This document shows positions 1 to 5,783 of a stretch of DNA of 5,783 nucleotides, piece after piece. The notes under the pieces are model-generated. The model was not told where the DNA came from. It searched no databases and saw nothing but the letters and a program-made list of their open reading frames with translations. The position numbers and the translations under genes were made by a program. Position 1 is the stretch's first letter. Each line of letters starts with the position of its first letter. Source of the DNA: Muribaculaceae bacterium (GTDB lineage: Bacteria; Bacteroidota; Bacteroidia; Bacteroidales; Muribaculaceae); the NCBI GenBank assembly GCA_029052265.1, contig JAIDJJ010000341.1:1-5783 (forward strand), given 5' to 3'.

Positions 1-62
1 TGTCAGACTGGTCGTACAACATATAACAGAAAACGCAAAACGCAAAAGAAAAAACAAACGAA

Positions 63-1004
63 ATGGAAAAGAATTCAAAAATATATGTGGCAGGTCACCG
101 CGGAATGGTGGGATCCGCCATCGTCCGTGAGCTTAAGCGCCAGGGTTATACAAACATCATAACAAGAACCCACGGAGAGCTCGACCTTATCAACCAGCAG
201 GCGGTAAACGACTTCTTCGCTACCGAAAAACCGGAATATGTATTCCTCGCCGCAGCAAAAGTCGGAGGCATCATAGCCAACTCTTCCGCCCTTGCCGACT
301 TCATGTATGACAACATGATGCTGGAAATGAATGTGATCAATGCCGCATGGAAAAACGGATGCAAAAAACTGGAATTTCTCGGCTCTTCCTGCATTTATCC
401 GAGAATGGCACCGCAGCCTATGCCGGAGTCATGCCTGTTGACATCTGAACTTGAGAAGACAAATGAGGCTTATGCCCTTGCCAAGATCAGCGGGTTGAAA
501 TATTGTGAATATCTCAACCGACAGTACGGCACAGACTATATCTCTGTGATGCCCACCAACCTTTACGGTCCGAACGATAATTATCATCCGGAACACAGCC
601 ATGTGCTTCCGGCTCTGATACGTCGGTTTCATGAAGCAAAGGAATCGGGGGCTGAAAGCGTGACCTGCTGGGGCGACGGCTCTCCCCTGCGCGAATTTCT
701 ATATGTCGATGACCTTGCAAACCTGTGCGTCTTTCTCATGAACCACTACAGCGGCAATGAGACAGTAAACGCCGGCACAGGCAAAGAATTGACCATAAAG
801 GAACTCACTGAACTGGTAGCATCAATCGTGGGATATTCAGGGGAGATAAAATTGGACATCTCCCGTCCGAACGGCACCCCCCGCAAGCTGCTCGACGTCC
901 GCAAGGCTACGGCTCTCGGATGGACATACCGTACGGAACTCCGGGAGGGGATACGCCTCGCTTATGAGGATTTCCTCAACAATCCCATGCGTGCCGAAAG
1001 ATAA
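63..1004 (+). CDS. fcl: GDP-L-fucose synthase (GDP-4-keto-6-deoxymannose 3,5-epimerase/4-reductase)
   Basis: Cytosolic bifunctional enzyme that epimerises GDP-4-keto-6-deoxy-D-mannose at C3 and C5 and reduces it with NADPH to GDP-L-fucose, the donor for fucosylated surface glycans. The 313-residue protein is an extended short-chain dehydrogenase/reductase. An N-terminal Rossmann fold carries the dinucleotide motif GxxGxxG at residues 11-17. The catalytic Ser108 and Cys110 lie in GSSCIYP, followed by Tyr137 and Lys141 in the YxxxK motif and His180 in HSHVLP. All match the known E. coli Fcl residues (Ser107, Cys109, Tyr136, Lys140, His179) with a one-residue shift, so the enzyme should be active. 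Length is close to the E. coli enzyme (about 320). The ATG at 63 places the GxxGxxG motif at the usual distance and is preceded by an A-rich stretch with no Shine-Dalgarno. Its usual partner gmd (GDP-mannose 4,6-dehydratase) is not in the window but could lie just upstream. I see no terminator after the gene. Confidence 0.95.
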   Translation: MEKNSKIYVAGHRGMVGSAIVRELKRQGYTNIITRTHGELDLINQQAVNDFFATEKPEYVFLAAAKVGGIIANSSALADFMYDNMMLEMNVINAAWKNGCKKLEFLGSSCIYPRMAPQPMPESCLLTSELEKTNEAYALAKISGLKYCEYLNRQYGTDYISVMPTNLYGPNDNYHPEHSHVLPALIRRFHEAKESGAESVTCWGDGSPLREFLYVDDLANLCVFLMNHYSGNETVNAGTGKELTIKELTELVASIVGYSGEIKLDISRPNGTPRKLLDVRKATALGWTYRTELREGIRLAYEDFLNNPMRAER

Positions 1005-1087
1005 AAGCCACTCCCCCTCCCCGTCGCGCTCTAAACCAATCCTGATATTTCTTTGTTAAATAGGAGAAACAAAACTTATTTTGCGAT

Positions 1088-1669
1088 ATGAAATTCACAC
1101 AACCTAAGTTACCCTACGCCCAGGACGCTCTCGCGCCTGTGATTTCTCCGTTGACTATCGAGTATCATTACGGAAAACATGAGAAAGCATATATCGACAT
1201 GCTCAACAAACTCATAGAAGGCACCGAGTTTGCCGATATGTCGCTTGAAGAGATTATAGTGAAGAGTGAAGGAAAACTCTTCAACAATGCGGCTCAAGCG
1301 TGGAACCACATATTCTACTTCTTCCAGTTCTCCCCTGACGGCATAAAGGAGCCCTCGGGAGAGCTCAGGGCTGCCATCGAGCAACAGTTTGGAAGCCTTG
1401 ATGAATTTAAAAAGAAATTTGAAGAAGCCGGCGCAACGCTCTTCGGATCAGGATGGGTATGGCTTGCAGCCGATTCCGACAACAAGCTATATATAATTCA
1501 GGGCAAAAATGCGGAAAACCCGATGACTCAGGGGCTGAAACCTCTGATGGTATTTGACGTCTGGGAACATGCCTACTACCTCGACTATCAGAATCTGAGA
1601 GCCGATTATCTTCATAAGCTTTGGGATATCGTAGACTGGGATGTAATAGAAACGCGTTTCAGAAAATGA
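1088..1669 (+). CDS. sodB: Superoxide dismutase, Fe/Mn family
   Basis: Converts superoxide to oxygen and hydrogen peroxide in the cytosol (no signal peptide). At 193 residues it has the length of E. coli SodB. The metal ligands are all present: His27, His74 (in the WNH motif), Asp157 and His161 (FDVWEHAYY). Second-shell residues are also in place: His31, Tyr35, Trp123 in GSGWVW, and Gln70 in the AAQAWNH motif. A glutamine in that N-terminal position, with Ala142 in the C-terminal domain, is the iron-SOD arrangement; Mn-SODs carry the glutamine in the C-terminal domain. Val155, two residues before the Asp ligand, occupies the site that is Gly in the cambialistic Porphyromonas gingivalis enzyme and Thr in Fe-preferring relatives, so metal preference is open. 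The start at 1088 is the only in-frame ATG that gives the family N-terminus. An AGGAGA at 1062-1067 is 20 bases upstream, too far for a normal Shine-Dalgarno. A weak -7-like TTTCTTTG lies at 1048-1055 without a -33 box, so co-transcription with fcl remains possible. Confidence 0.96.
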   Translation: MKFTQPKLPYAQDALAPVISPLTIEYHYGKHEKAYIDMLNKLIEGTEFADMSLEEIIVKSEGKLFNNAAQAWNHIFYFFQFSPDGIKEPSGELRAAIEQQFGSLDEFKKKFEEAGATLFGSGWVWLAADSDNKLYIIQGKNAENPMTQGLKPLMVFDVWEHAYYLDYQNLRADYLHKLWDIVDWDVIETRFRK

Positions 1670-1737
1670 TTAATCTCCGTAAAGTCCGTTTCAAGAATTG
1701 AGTATATAAAATTTAATAACTCTTAATTAAACCCTCC

Positions 1738-1774
1738 AAATGCCCGCACTGTTTTGAAGTTCGGGCATTTTTTT
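1738..1774 (+). terminator. Rho-independent terminator after sodB
   Basis: The arms AAATGCCCG (1738-1746) and CGGGCATTT (1762-1770) pair perfectly over 9 bp. Beyond a C/T mismatch a further ACT/AGT pairing (1748-1750 with 1758-1760) is possible around a 7-base loop. The 3' arm runs straight into seven consecutive T (1768-1774). It lies 69 bases after the sodB stop codon and separates sodB from the rsfS-ftsH unit. Confidence 0.87.
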
Positions 1775-1845
1775 GTAATTTCGCAACCGACTTTTAACCT
1801 AATGAGTGTTAAAATTTTTATAAACATAATAGTTTTGGCATGACA

Positions 1846-1875
1846 TTTGTTATATTGTCAATTGAAATACTTTTA
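1846..1875 (+). promoter_or_regulatory. Candidate primary-sigma promoter for rsfS-ftsH
   Basis: TTTG at 1846-1849 matches the Bacteroides -33 element. After 18 bases, TACTTTTA at 1868-1875 matches the -7 consensus TAnnTTTG except for the last base. The known spacing is about 19-21 bases, so this is slightly short. Transcription would start near 1880, giving a leader of roughly 45 bases before rsfS. An inverted repeat TGACA-N10-TGTCA (1841-1860) overlaps the -33 box. The region is A/T-rich and chance matches are easy, so this is a tentative call supported mainly by its position between a terminator and an operon. Confidence 0.38.
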
Positions 1876-1923
1876 TAACCGTTATCCCTCCAGGGTGCCG
1901 GTGATACGTATAAACCACAAAAA

Positions 1924-2295
1924 ATGCTGCATAGAATGCAAAACAACTCTGACATCACACCTCAAATCATAGACGCAATCACCGACAAAAAAGGTAAAAA
2001 GATCGCGATTGTAGACCTCTCCTCTTTTGAATCGGCGTCATCAGGCAAACTGATCATATGCCAGGGTGGAAGCACGTCGCAAGTAAGTGCAATTGCCGAC
2101 TCCATACGGGAAAAGGTTCAGAAAGAAACCGGAGTAAAGCCTTACAACTATGAAGGTTACAAAAACTGTCAATGGATCGTGATTGACTATGGTGATATCA
2201 TGGTACACACATTTCTACCCGAGTTCAGGGAATTTTATTCTCTTGAATCTCTTTGGAATGATGCCCCCGTCGAATTTATTCCGGATGAAATCTGA
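1924..2295 (+). CDS. rsfS: Ribosome silencing factor RsfS (RsfA/Iojap/DUF143 family)
   Basis: Binds ribosomal protein uL14 (L14) of the large subunit and blocks joining with the small subunit, lowering translation when nutrients are scarce. The 123-residue protein is a single DUF143 domain. The most diagnostic part is the C-terminal half: QWIVIDYGDIMVHTF at about residues 83-97, then the PEFREFYSLESLW block, matching the family pattern W-x-D-Y-G-D-x-x-V-H-x-F ... R-x-F-Y-x-L-E-x-L-W. The GKLIICQGGSTSQVSAIADS block near residues 41-60 is the other conserved stretch. Length is typical. Two starts are possible: ATG 1924, used here, and ATG 1936 (residue 5), which matches the N-terminal length I recall for Bacteroides homologues; neither has a Shine-Dalgarno. 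It is the first gene of a unit with ftsH, 34 bases downstream with no terminator between. The rsfS-ftsH pairing is common in Bacteroidales. Confidence 0.93.
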   Translation: MLHRMQNNSDITPQIIDAITDKKGKKIAIVDLSSFESASSGKLIICQGGSTSQVSAIADSIREKVQKETGVKPYNYEGYKNCQWIVIDYGDIMVHTFLPEFREFYSLESLWNDAPVEFIPDEI

Positions 2296-2329
2296 CAAAT
2301 CCGGAAATTAATATGAAATAATATTCCAC

Positions 2330-4459
2330 ATGCTAAAATATCCAAAACCTCAGCAAAACGGCAACAACAGAAGGAATACATTCAACATGTATTGGATGTA
2401 TGCCATAATTATTCTTTCGTTGTTCGCACTCTTTTATTTCCAGGACGCATCGCAGACCAAGGAAGTGGACTGGACAGATTTTCAGAAAGCTGCACTGGCA
2501 GGCGACATCGACAAAATAATGGTCTTCTCGGAAGCGGGGGTCGCCGAAGGGTTCGTAACTGAAGCGGGTGCAAAAAAACACAAATTTGACACCTCAAACG
2601 GTTATGACGGCGACAAAAAGATCAAAACCACAATCCCGTCAACCGACAAAATACAGGAAAAAATCGACAGCTGGAACGCTGCCCTGACTGCAGAAGGGAA
2701 ACCTGAAATAAAGGTAAATTATGAAAAAGGTTCCGACCTGATGAAAATCTTTTATTACTTCGGACCTATCCTCCTGCTGGTCATTTTCATGGTCTATATG
2801 TCGAAACGCATGAGCGGAGGCTCCGGAGCCGGAGGCATTTTCAATGTAGGCAAATCTCGTGCAACAGTGTTTGACAAGAACAACGGCACAACCGTCACTT
2901 TCAAAGACGTGGCGGGACTCGCGGAAGCGAAAGTTGAAATCGAGGAAATAGTCGAATTCCTTAAAAATCCGCAGCGATATACTGAACTCGGGGCAAAGAT
3001 TCCCAAAGGCGCACTCCTCGTGGGACCTCCCGGCACCGGCAAGACCCTTCTCGCAAAGGCAGTTGCCGGCGAGGCTAACGTGCCCTTCCTGTCGATGTCC
3101 GGATCCGATTTCGTGGAGATGTTTGTGGGCGTCGGTGCAGCACGTGTACGCGACCTTTTCAAACAGGCAAAAGAGAAGGCACCGTGCATCGTATTTATAG
3201 ATGAGATCGATGCAGTGGGACGCGCCAGAGGAAAGAACCCGAGCATGGGTTCCAACGACGAACGCGAAAACACCCTCAACCAAATGCTTACCGAGATGGA
3301 CGGATTCGGATCGAACAATGGCGTCATCATACTTGCCGCCACGAACCGGGCGGATATGCTCGACAAAGCACTTTTGCGCCCCGGACGTTTCGACAGACAG
3401 ATATATGTGGATCTTCCGGAACTCACCGACCGTGTGGAGATATTCAATGTCCATCTCCGCAGAATAAAAGTAAACAGCAAGCTTGATGTAGAGCAGCTCG
3501 CCCGACAGACTCAGGGATTCTCGGGTGCAGACATAGCCAATGTATGCAATGAAGCCGCACTTATCGCCGCACGCAATAATAAAAAAGCTGTTGACTGGAA
3601 CGACTTCATGGCTGCAATCGACAGGATTGTCGGGGGGCTGGAAAAACGTTCAAGAATCATAACAGACGAAGAGAAATTCTCTATTGCCACTCATGAGGCG
3701 GGGCATGCCACCATCAGCTGGATGACTCAATACGGCAATCCTCTTGTGAAGGTGACAATCGTGCCCAGAGGAAGGGCTCTCGGGGCTGCATGGTATGCGC
3801 CTGAGGCTCGCCAGATCATTCCCACACAAGCACTTCTCGACACTATGTGCGGACTTCTCGGCGGCAGGGCGGCAGAAGACGTATTTACCGGTCAGGTAGG
3901 CACCGGAGCAAGCGATGATCTTGAGAAATGTACAAAAATTGCCCGTTCTCTTGTGTTGGTATACGGTATGAGCGACAGGCTGCCAAACATCAACTACAAC
4001 GACTCTACCGGGCAAGACTACGGCTTTACAAAACCCTACTCAGACGATACTGCAAAAGTAATTGACGAAGAGGTAAAACGAATTGTCAACCAACAATACG
4101 AACGCGCCAAAGAGATTCTGCGGAAATATGCCAAGGAACATAACAAGATACGTGACCTGCTCGTTGAAAAAGAAGTCATTTTCCACGATGATGTGGAATT
4201 GATACTCGGTCCCAGAAAATGGAAATCCAGAACTGACGAGATCATTGAACTCAACAAGAAAGAGGAACGCCGTCGTGAGCTTGAAAAGAAAGAAGACAGC
4301 TCCGCCGGTTCTGAGGTTGAGACCCACGGCAACTCTTCAGACGGTCCTCAAAATCCGGCATCCTTATCCGGCATAAAATCAGATAAGGATATTCCGAACG
4401 GTGTCAGCGGTGCCGACTGCGATGATGCGGGCACACCCCCACCTTTCAACAAAGGATAA
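2330..4459 (+). CDS. ftsH: ATP-dependent zinc metalloprotease FtsH
   Basis: Hexameric inner-membrane AAA+ protease that extracts and degrades misfolded membrane proteins and selected cytosolic regulators. In order: a short cytosolic N-terminus; membrane helix 1 at about 21-37; a periplasmic region of about 105 residues; helix 2 at about 144-157; and the AAA+ module. That module has Walker A GPPGTGKT (232-239), pore motif FVG (265-267), Walker B ending in Asp291-Glu292, and the second region of homology at 337-356 with arginine fingers Arg350 and Arg353. The M41 peptidase domain follows, with zinc motif HEAGH (455-459, catalytic Glu456) and the likely third ligand Asp530 in TGASDDL. All key residues are intact. 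At 709 residues it is longer than E. coli FtsH (about 644), owing to the larger periplasmic loop and a tail of about 70 residues: first charged (EERRRELEKKE), then rich in Ser, Gly, Asp and Pro, ending PPPFNKG. The ATG at 2330 is 34 bases after rsfS. In-frame Met20 (base 2387) would leave almost no N-terminal cytosolic segment. A strong terminator follows. Confidence 0.97.
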   Translation: MLKYPKPQQNGNNRRNTFNMYWMYAIIILSLFALFYFQDASQTKEVDWTDFQKAALAGDIDKIMVFSEAGVAEGFVTEAGAKKHKFDTSNGYDGDKKIKTTIPSTDKIQEKIDSWNAALTAEGKPEIKVNYEKGSDLMKIFYYFGPILLLVIFMVYMSKRMSGGSGAGGIFNVGKSRATVFDKNNGTTVTFKDVAGLAEAKVEIEEIVEFLKNPQRYTELGAKIPKGALLVGPPGTGKTLLAKAVAGEANVPFLSMSGSDFVEMFVGVGAARVRDLFKQAKEKAPCIVFIDEIDAVGRARGKNPSMGSNDERENTLNQMLTEMDGFGSNNGVIILAATNRADMLDKALLRPGRFDRQIYVDLPELTDRVEIFNVHLRRIKVNSKLDVEQLARQTQGFSGADIANVCNEAALIAARNNKKAVDWNDFMAAIDRIVGGLEKRSRIITDEEKFSIATHEAGHATISWMTQYGNPLVKVTIVPRGRALGAAWYAPEARQIIPTQALLDTMCGLLGGRAAEDVFTGQVGTGASDDLEKCTKIARSLVLVYGMSDRLPNINYNDSTGQDYGFTKPYSDDTAKVIDEEVKRIVNQQYERAKEILRKYAKEHNKIRDLLVEKEVIFHDDVELILGPRKWKSRTDEIIELNKKEERRRELEKKEDSSAGSEVETHGNSSDGPQNPASLSGIKSDKDIPNGVSGADCDDAGTPPPFNKG

Positions 4460-4501
4460 TAAGTTACAATTGTGTTCACCACCGGTAACAAGTCATACAC
4501 C

Positions 4502-4550
4502 AAAGTGCAAATGCAGCATTTCGACAATTCTGCGTTTGCACTTTCTTTTT
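4502..4550 (+). terminator. Strong Rho-independent terminator after ftsH
   Basis: The arms AAAGTGCAAATGCAG (4502-4516) and CTGCGTTTGCACTTT (4530-4544) pair over 15 bp, with a single G-U wobble, around a 13-base loop. The end of the 3' arm and the following bases form the U-tract TTTCTTTTT (4542-4550). It begins 43 bases after the ftsH stop codon. It should insulate the efflux gene downstream from rsfS-ftsH transcription. Confidence 0.9.
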
Positions 4551-4577
4551 ACCTTCATGCCGTTTTGGGGAATCCCC

Positions 4578-4623
4578 ACCAATTTAATATGTTATAGTTT
4601 TTCCAAACCATACAAAAATTGGT
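4578..4623. repeat. Inverted repeat upstream of the efflux promoter
   Basis: ACCAATTT (4578-4585) and AAATTGGT (4616-4623) are perfect reverse complements separated by 30 bases. They lie roughly 50-100 bases upstream of the -7 box, where an activator or a looping repressor could bind two half-sites. Eight-base A/T-rich arms can arise by chance in such sequence, so function is only a possibility. Confidence 0.3.
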
Positions 4624-4648
4624 CAAATTTACCTAAAATTCCCAAAAG

Positions 4649-4682
4649 TTCGCACAACGAGGCTCAAAAATTGTTAACTTTG
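4649..4682 (+). promoter_or_regulatory. Bacteroides-type promoter of the efflux operon
   Basis: TAACTTTG at 4675-4682 is an exact match to the Bacteroidota -7 consensus TAnnTTTG, within the context TTGTTAACTTTGCA that is characteristic of these genomes. The -33 element is weaker: TTCG at 4649-4652 matches TTTG in three of four bases, with 22 bases between the boxes (usual 19-21). Transcription should begin around 4686-4690. It is the only strong promoter match between the ftsH terminator and the efflux adaptor gene. Confidence 0.7.
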
Positions 4683-4715
4683 CATAAGTTTTCTACAGGA
4701 TTATATCTTAACAGC

Positions 4716-4735
4716 CGGTCTGTCAGCACAGACCG
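4716..4735. promoter_or_regulatory. Perfect 8-bp dyad (operator or RNA hairpin) in the efflux leader
   Basis: The arms CGGTCTGT (4716-4723) and ACAGACCG (4728-4735) are perfect reverse complements around the 4-base spacer CAGC. It begins about 30 bases after the presumed transcription start. As DNA it has the size and symmetry of an operator for a dimeric repressor such as a TetR-family protein, which commonly control RND efflux genes. As RNA it would form a stable stem-loop. No U-tract follows, so it is not an intrinsic terminator. Which of these it is cannot be told from this window, which contains no regulator gene. Confidence 0.55.
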
Positions 4736-4769
4736 TAGCATTAAGGCAGAATCTTAGTTAAAACGCATA

Positions 4770-4808
4770 ATGACGATGTACCATTTCACAAAATACAATA
4801 TCTACTGA
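4770..4808 (+). promoter_or_regulatory. Possible 12-codon leader reading frame
   Basis: An ATG at 4770 (with a second in-frame ATG at 4776) opens a frame encoding MTMYHFTKYNIY before TGA at 4806-4808, inside the transcribed leader of the efflux gene. It is rich in Tyr. Its last codons overlap CTACT (4802-4806), which can pair with GGTAG (4812-4816); GGTAG can instead pair with CTACC (4843-4847). Such competing pairings occur in attenuators, but the stems are only 5 bp and a frame this short is expected by chance. There is no Shine-Dalgarno. Confidence 0.15.
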
Positions 4809-4894
4809 AAAGGTAGTTTTAACCATATCGCTTAGAACTTCCCTACCATTTTGGAACGAAACATATCTCAGAACATTCTATACAATTAACTAAT

Positions 4895-5783
4895 ATGAAA
4901 ATCAGACAAATCAATGCGCTGGCAATAGTGCTGGCAACCGGGGGTATCGTGCTCCCTTCCTGTAAAGGAAATTCCGACCAACAGCAGGGTCAGGCAGCTC
5001 CGGAGCTGGCTGTCTTGACAGTAAGCGAAAGCAACACTACGCTTGATGCGGGATTCCCAACCACCCTTGAGGGCACAAACGATGTTCAGATACGTCCACA
5101 GATCACCGGTTTTCTGACAAAGGTGCATGTTTACGACGGTCAGCGTGTATCGAAAGGACAGGTTCTGTTCACAATTGACCAGGTTCAGATGCAGGCTGCC
5201 GTTGACCAGGCACAAGCTGCCGTGGCGGTAGCACAGGCAAATGTCAATACAGCCACAACAAATGCAAACAACAATAAGATTCTTCTTGACAAAAACATTA
5301 TCAGCGCGTCAGCTTACCAGACTTCTGCGGACGCACTAAACGCTGCTAAAGCGCAGCTCCAGCAGGCTCAGGCTGCATTGGTGTCTGCAAAAAAGAATCT
5401 GTCTTACTCCACAGTCACAGCTCCCGTGTCGGGAATTGTCGGCACAATCACTGACAAGGAGGGCACGCTTGTGAGCCCGTCTACAGTGCTTACAGTACTT
5501 TCAGACAATAAAGTGATGCAGGCTGATTTCTCTCTCAACGAAAAAGTGCTTCTTGAATTTACAGAGGGGGGCAAACGCTCTATAGCTGATGTAGTGGCAT
5601 CGTTCCCTGAAGTATCCCTCAAACTTGCTGACGGCACTATTTATCCACACAAGGGCAAGATCGTATCTATTTCCGGTGTGATCGACCAGTCAACAGGCAG
5701 CGCCACCACCAAAGCAGAATTTCCAAATCCCGACGGTATGCTTCGCAGCGTCAACACCGGACAGGTGCTTATCCCGGCAATAC
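4895..5783 (+). CDS. RND efflux periplasmic adaptor subunit (membrane fusion protein, AcrA/MexA type), 3' end outside window
   Basis: Periplasmic adaptor that links an inner-membrane RND pump to an outer-membrane TolC-like channel for drug or metabolite export. The visible 296 residues lack the C-terminus; family members are usually about 360-400. A lipoprotein signal peptide covers residues 1-22 with lipobox LPSC and lipidated Cys23, followed by a Gln-rich linker. The first barrel-sandwich (lipoyl) half is at about 62-95 (VQIRPQITGFLTKVHV, then DGQRVSKGQVLFTID). An Ala/Gln-rich coiled-coil hairpin runs from about 97 to 170, and the second lipoyl half follows at about 171-203 (STVTAPVSGIVGTI). 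The beta-barrel begins near 207 and includes the conserved region DQSTGSATTKAEFPNPDG at 264-281. The ATG at 4895 is the one that provides the signal peptide. It has its own promoter and a leader of about 205 bases. Substrate cannot be inferred. Confidence 0.93.
   Translation, partial: MKIRQINALAIVLATGGIVLPSCKGNSDQQQGQAAPELAVLTVSESNTTLDAGFPTTLEGTNDVQIRPQITGFLTKVHVYDGQRVSKGQVLFTIDQVQMQAAVDQAQAAVAVAQANVNTATTNANNNKILLDKNIISASAYQTSADALNAAKAQLQQAQAALVSAKKNLSYSTVTAPVSGIVGTITDKEGTLVSPSTVLTVLSDNKVMQADFSLNEKVLLEFTEGGKRSIADVVASFPEVSLKLADGTIYPHKGKIVSISGVIDQSTGSATTKAEFPNPDGMLRSVNTGQVLIPAI

Larger units (their letters stand above)
4551..4894 (+). other. Non-coding region with promoter and long leader of the efflux gene
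   Basis: This stretch lies between the ftsH terminator and the efflux adaptor and has no convincing gene. An open frame running from within the ftsH end to 4757 crosses the terminator, has low-complexity composition and no recognisable domain, so I treat it as chance. The region is markedly A/T-rich compared with the genes. It contains a short GGGG-AAT-CCCC palindrome (4567-4577), an 8-bp inverted repeat (4578-4623), a good Bacteroides-type -7 element (4675-4682), a perfect dyad (4716-4735) and a tiny reading frame (4770-4808). Distance from the presumed transcription start to the efflux ATG is about 205 bases. Confidence 0.7.

Noticed and set aside
3..26. Open frame entering from the left edge (SDWSYNI then TAA at 24-26), a possible tail of an upstream gene such as gmd
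   Set aside because: Seven residues are too few to assign. It does not resemble a Gmd C-terminus that I recognise, and another frame is also open across this stretch.
30..50. Tandem AAAACGC units before fcl
   Set aside because: Only two copies are present in a generally A-rich leader typical of this phylum; too little to call a repeat element.
1062..1067. AGGAGA before sodB as a ribosome binding site
   Set aside because: It is 20 bases from the ATG, and no in-frame start lies at a suitable distance. Bacteroidota genes generally do not rely on Shine-Dalgarno pairing.
2639..3480. Two long minus-strand open frames (271 and 228 residues) opposite ftsH
   Set aside because: They lie wholly antisense to the conserved AAA+ coding sequence, overlap each other in different frames and encode no recognisable domain. 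They are codon-usage shadows of ftsH.
4567..4577. GGGGAATCCCC palindrome as an operator or terminator
   Set aside because: The stem is only 4-5 bp with a 3-base loop, there is no U-tract, and it lies between a terminator and a distant promoter. Nothing ties it to a function.
4401..4757. 118-residue plus-strand open frame overlapping the ftsH end
   Set aside because: It starts inside ftsH, reads through the strong terminator and over the efflux promoter, and has no domain or homologous pattern.
4886..5637. Minus-strand open frames (109 and 77 residues) opposite the efflux adaptor
   Set aside because: The plus-strand frame has a signal peptide, lipobox and full adaptor domain order; the antisense frames show none and are shadows.

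Overview
The window reads as an ordinary chromosomal segment of a member of the Bacteroidota, most likely order Bacteroidales; a gut genus of the Muribaculaceae or Bacteroidaceae type would fit, but the family cannot be fixed from this sequence. Three signs point this way. No gene start has a Shine-Dalgarno sequence at working distance, and starts are preceded by A/T-rich sequence instead. The last intergenic region holds an exact copy of the Bacteroides-type -7 element (TAnnTTTG). The proteins also look like their Bacteroidales relatives, for example the superoxide dismutase and an FtsH with a long periplasmic loop and C-terminal tail. All five genes lie on the + strand, and nothing is visibly frameshifted or interrupted.

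Layout: 63-1004 is GDP-L-fucose synthase (fcl), the last step of de novo GDP-fucose synthesis. After 83 bases comes a cytosolic Fe/Mn superoxide dismutase (sodB, 1088-1669), followed by a clear intrinsic terminator at 1738-1774. A candidate promoter at 1846-1875 then leads into a two-gene unit: rsfS (ribosome silencing factor, 1924-2295) and, 34 bases on, ftsH (membrane AAA+ zinc protease, 2330-4459). A very strong terminator (15-bp stem, 4502-4550) closes this unit. A 435-base non-coding stretch follows, with the best promoter of the window (-7 box 4675-4682) and a leader of about 200 bases. The leader holds a perfect 8-bp dyad (4716-4735) and a possible 12-codon upstream reading frame. The last gene, from 4895 off the right edge, is the lipoprotein periplasmic adaptor of an RND-type efflux pump; the inner-membrane pump and outer-membrane channel genes would be expected just beyond the window.

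The genes do not form one pathway: surface-sugar precursor supply, oxygen defence, translation/membrane quality control and efflux lie side by side as separate transcription units. I see no mobile element, CRISPR array, tRNA, rRNA or defence system, and no evidence of an undescribed multi-gene system. The parts most worth a second look are the structured efflux leader and the residue at the metal-preference position of the superoxide dismutase.
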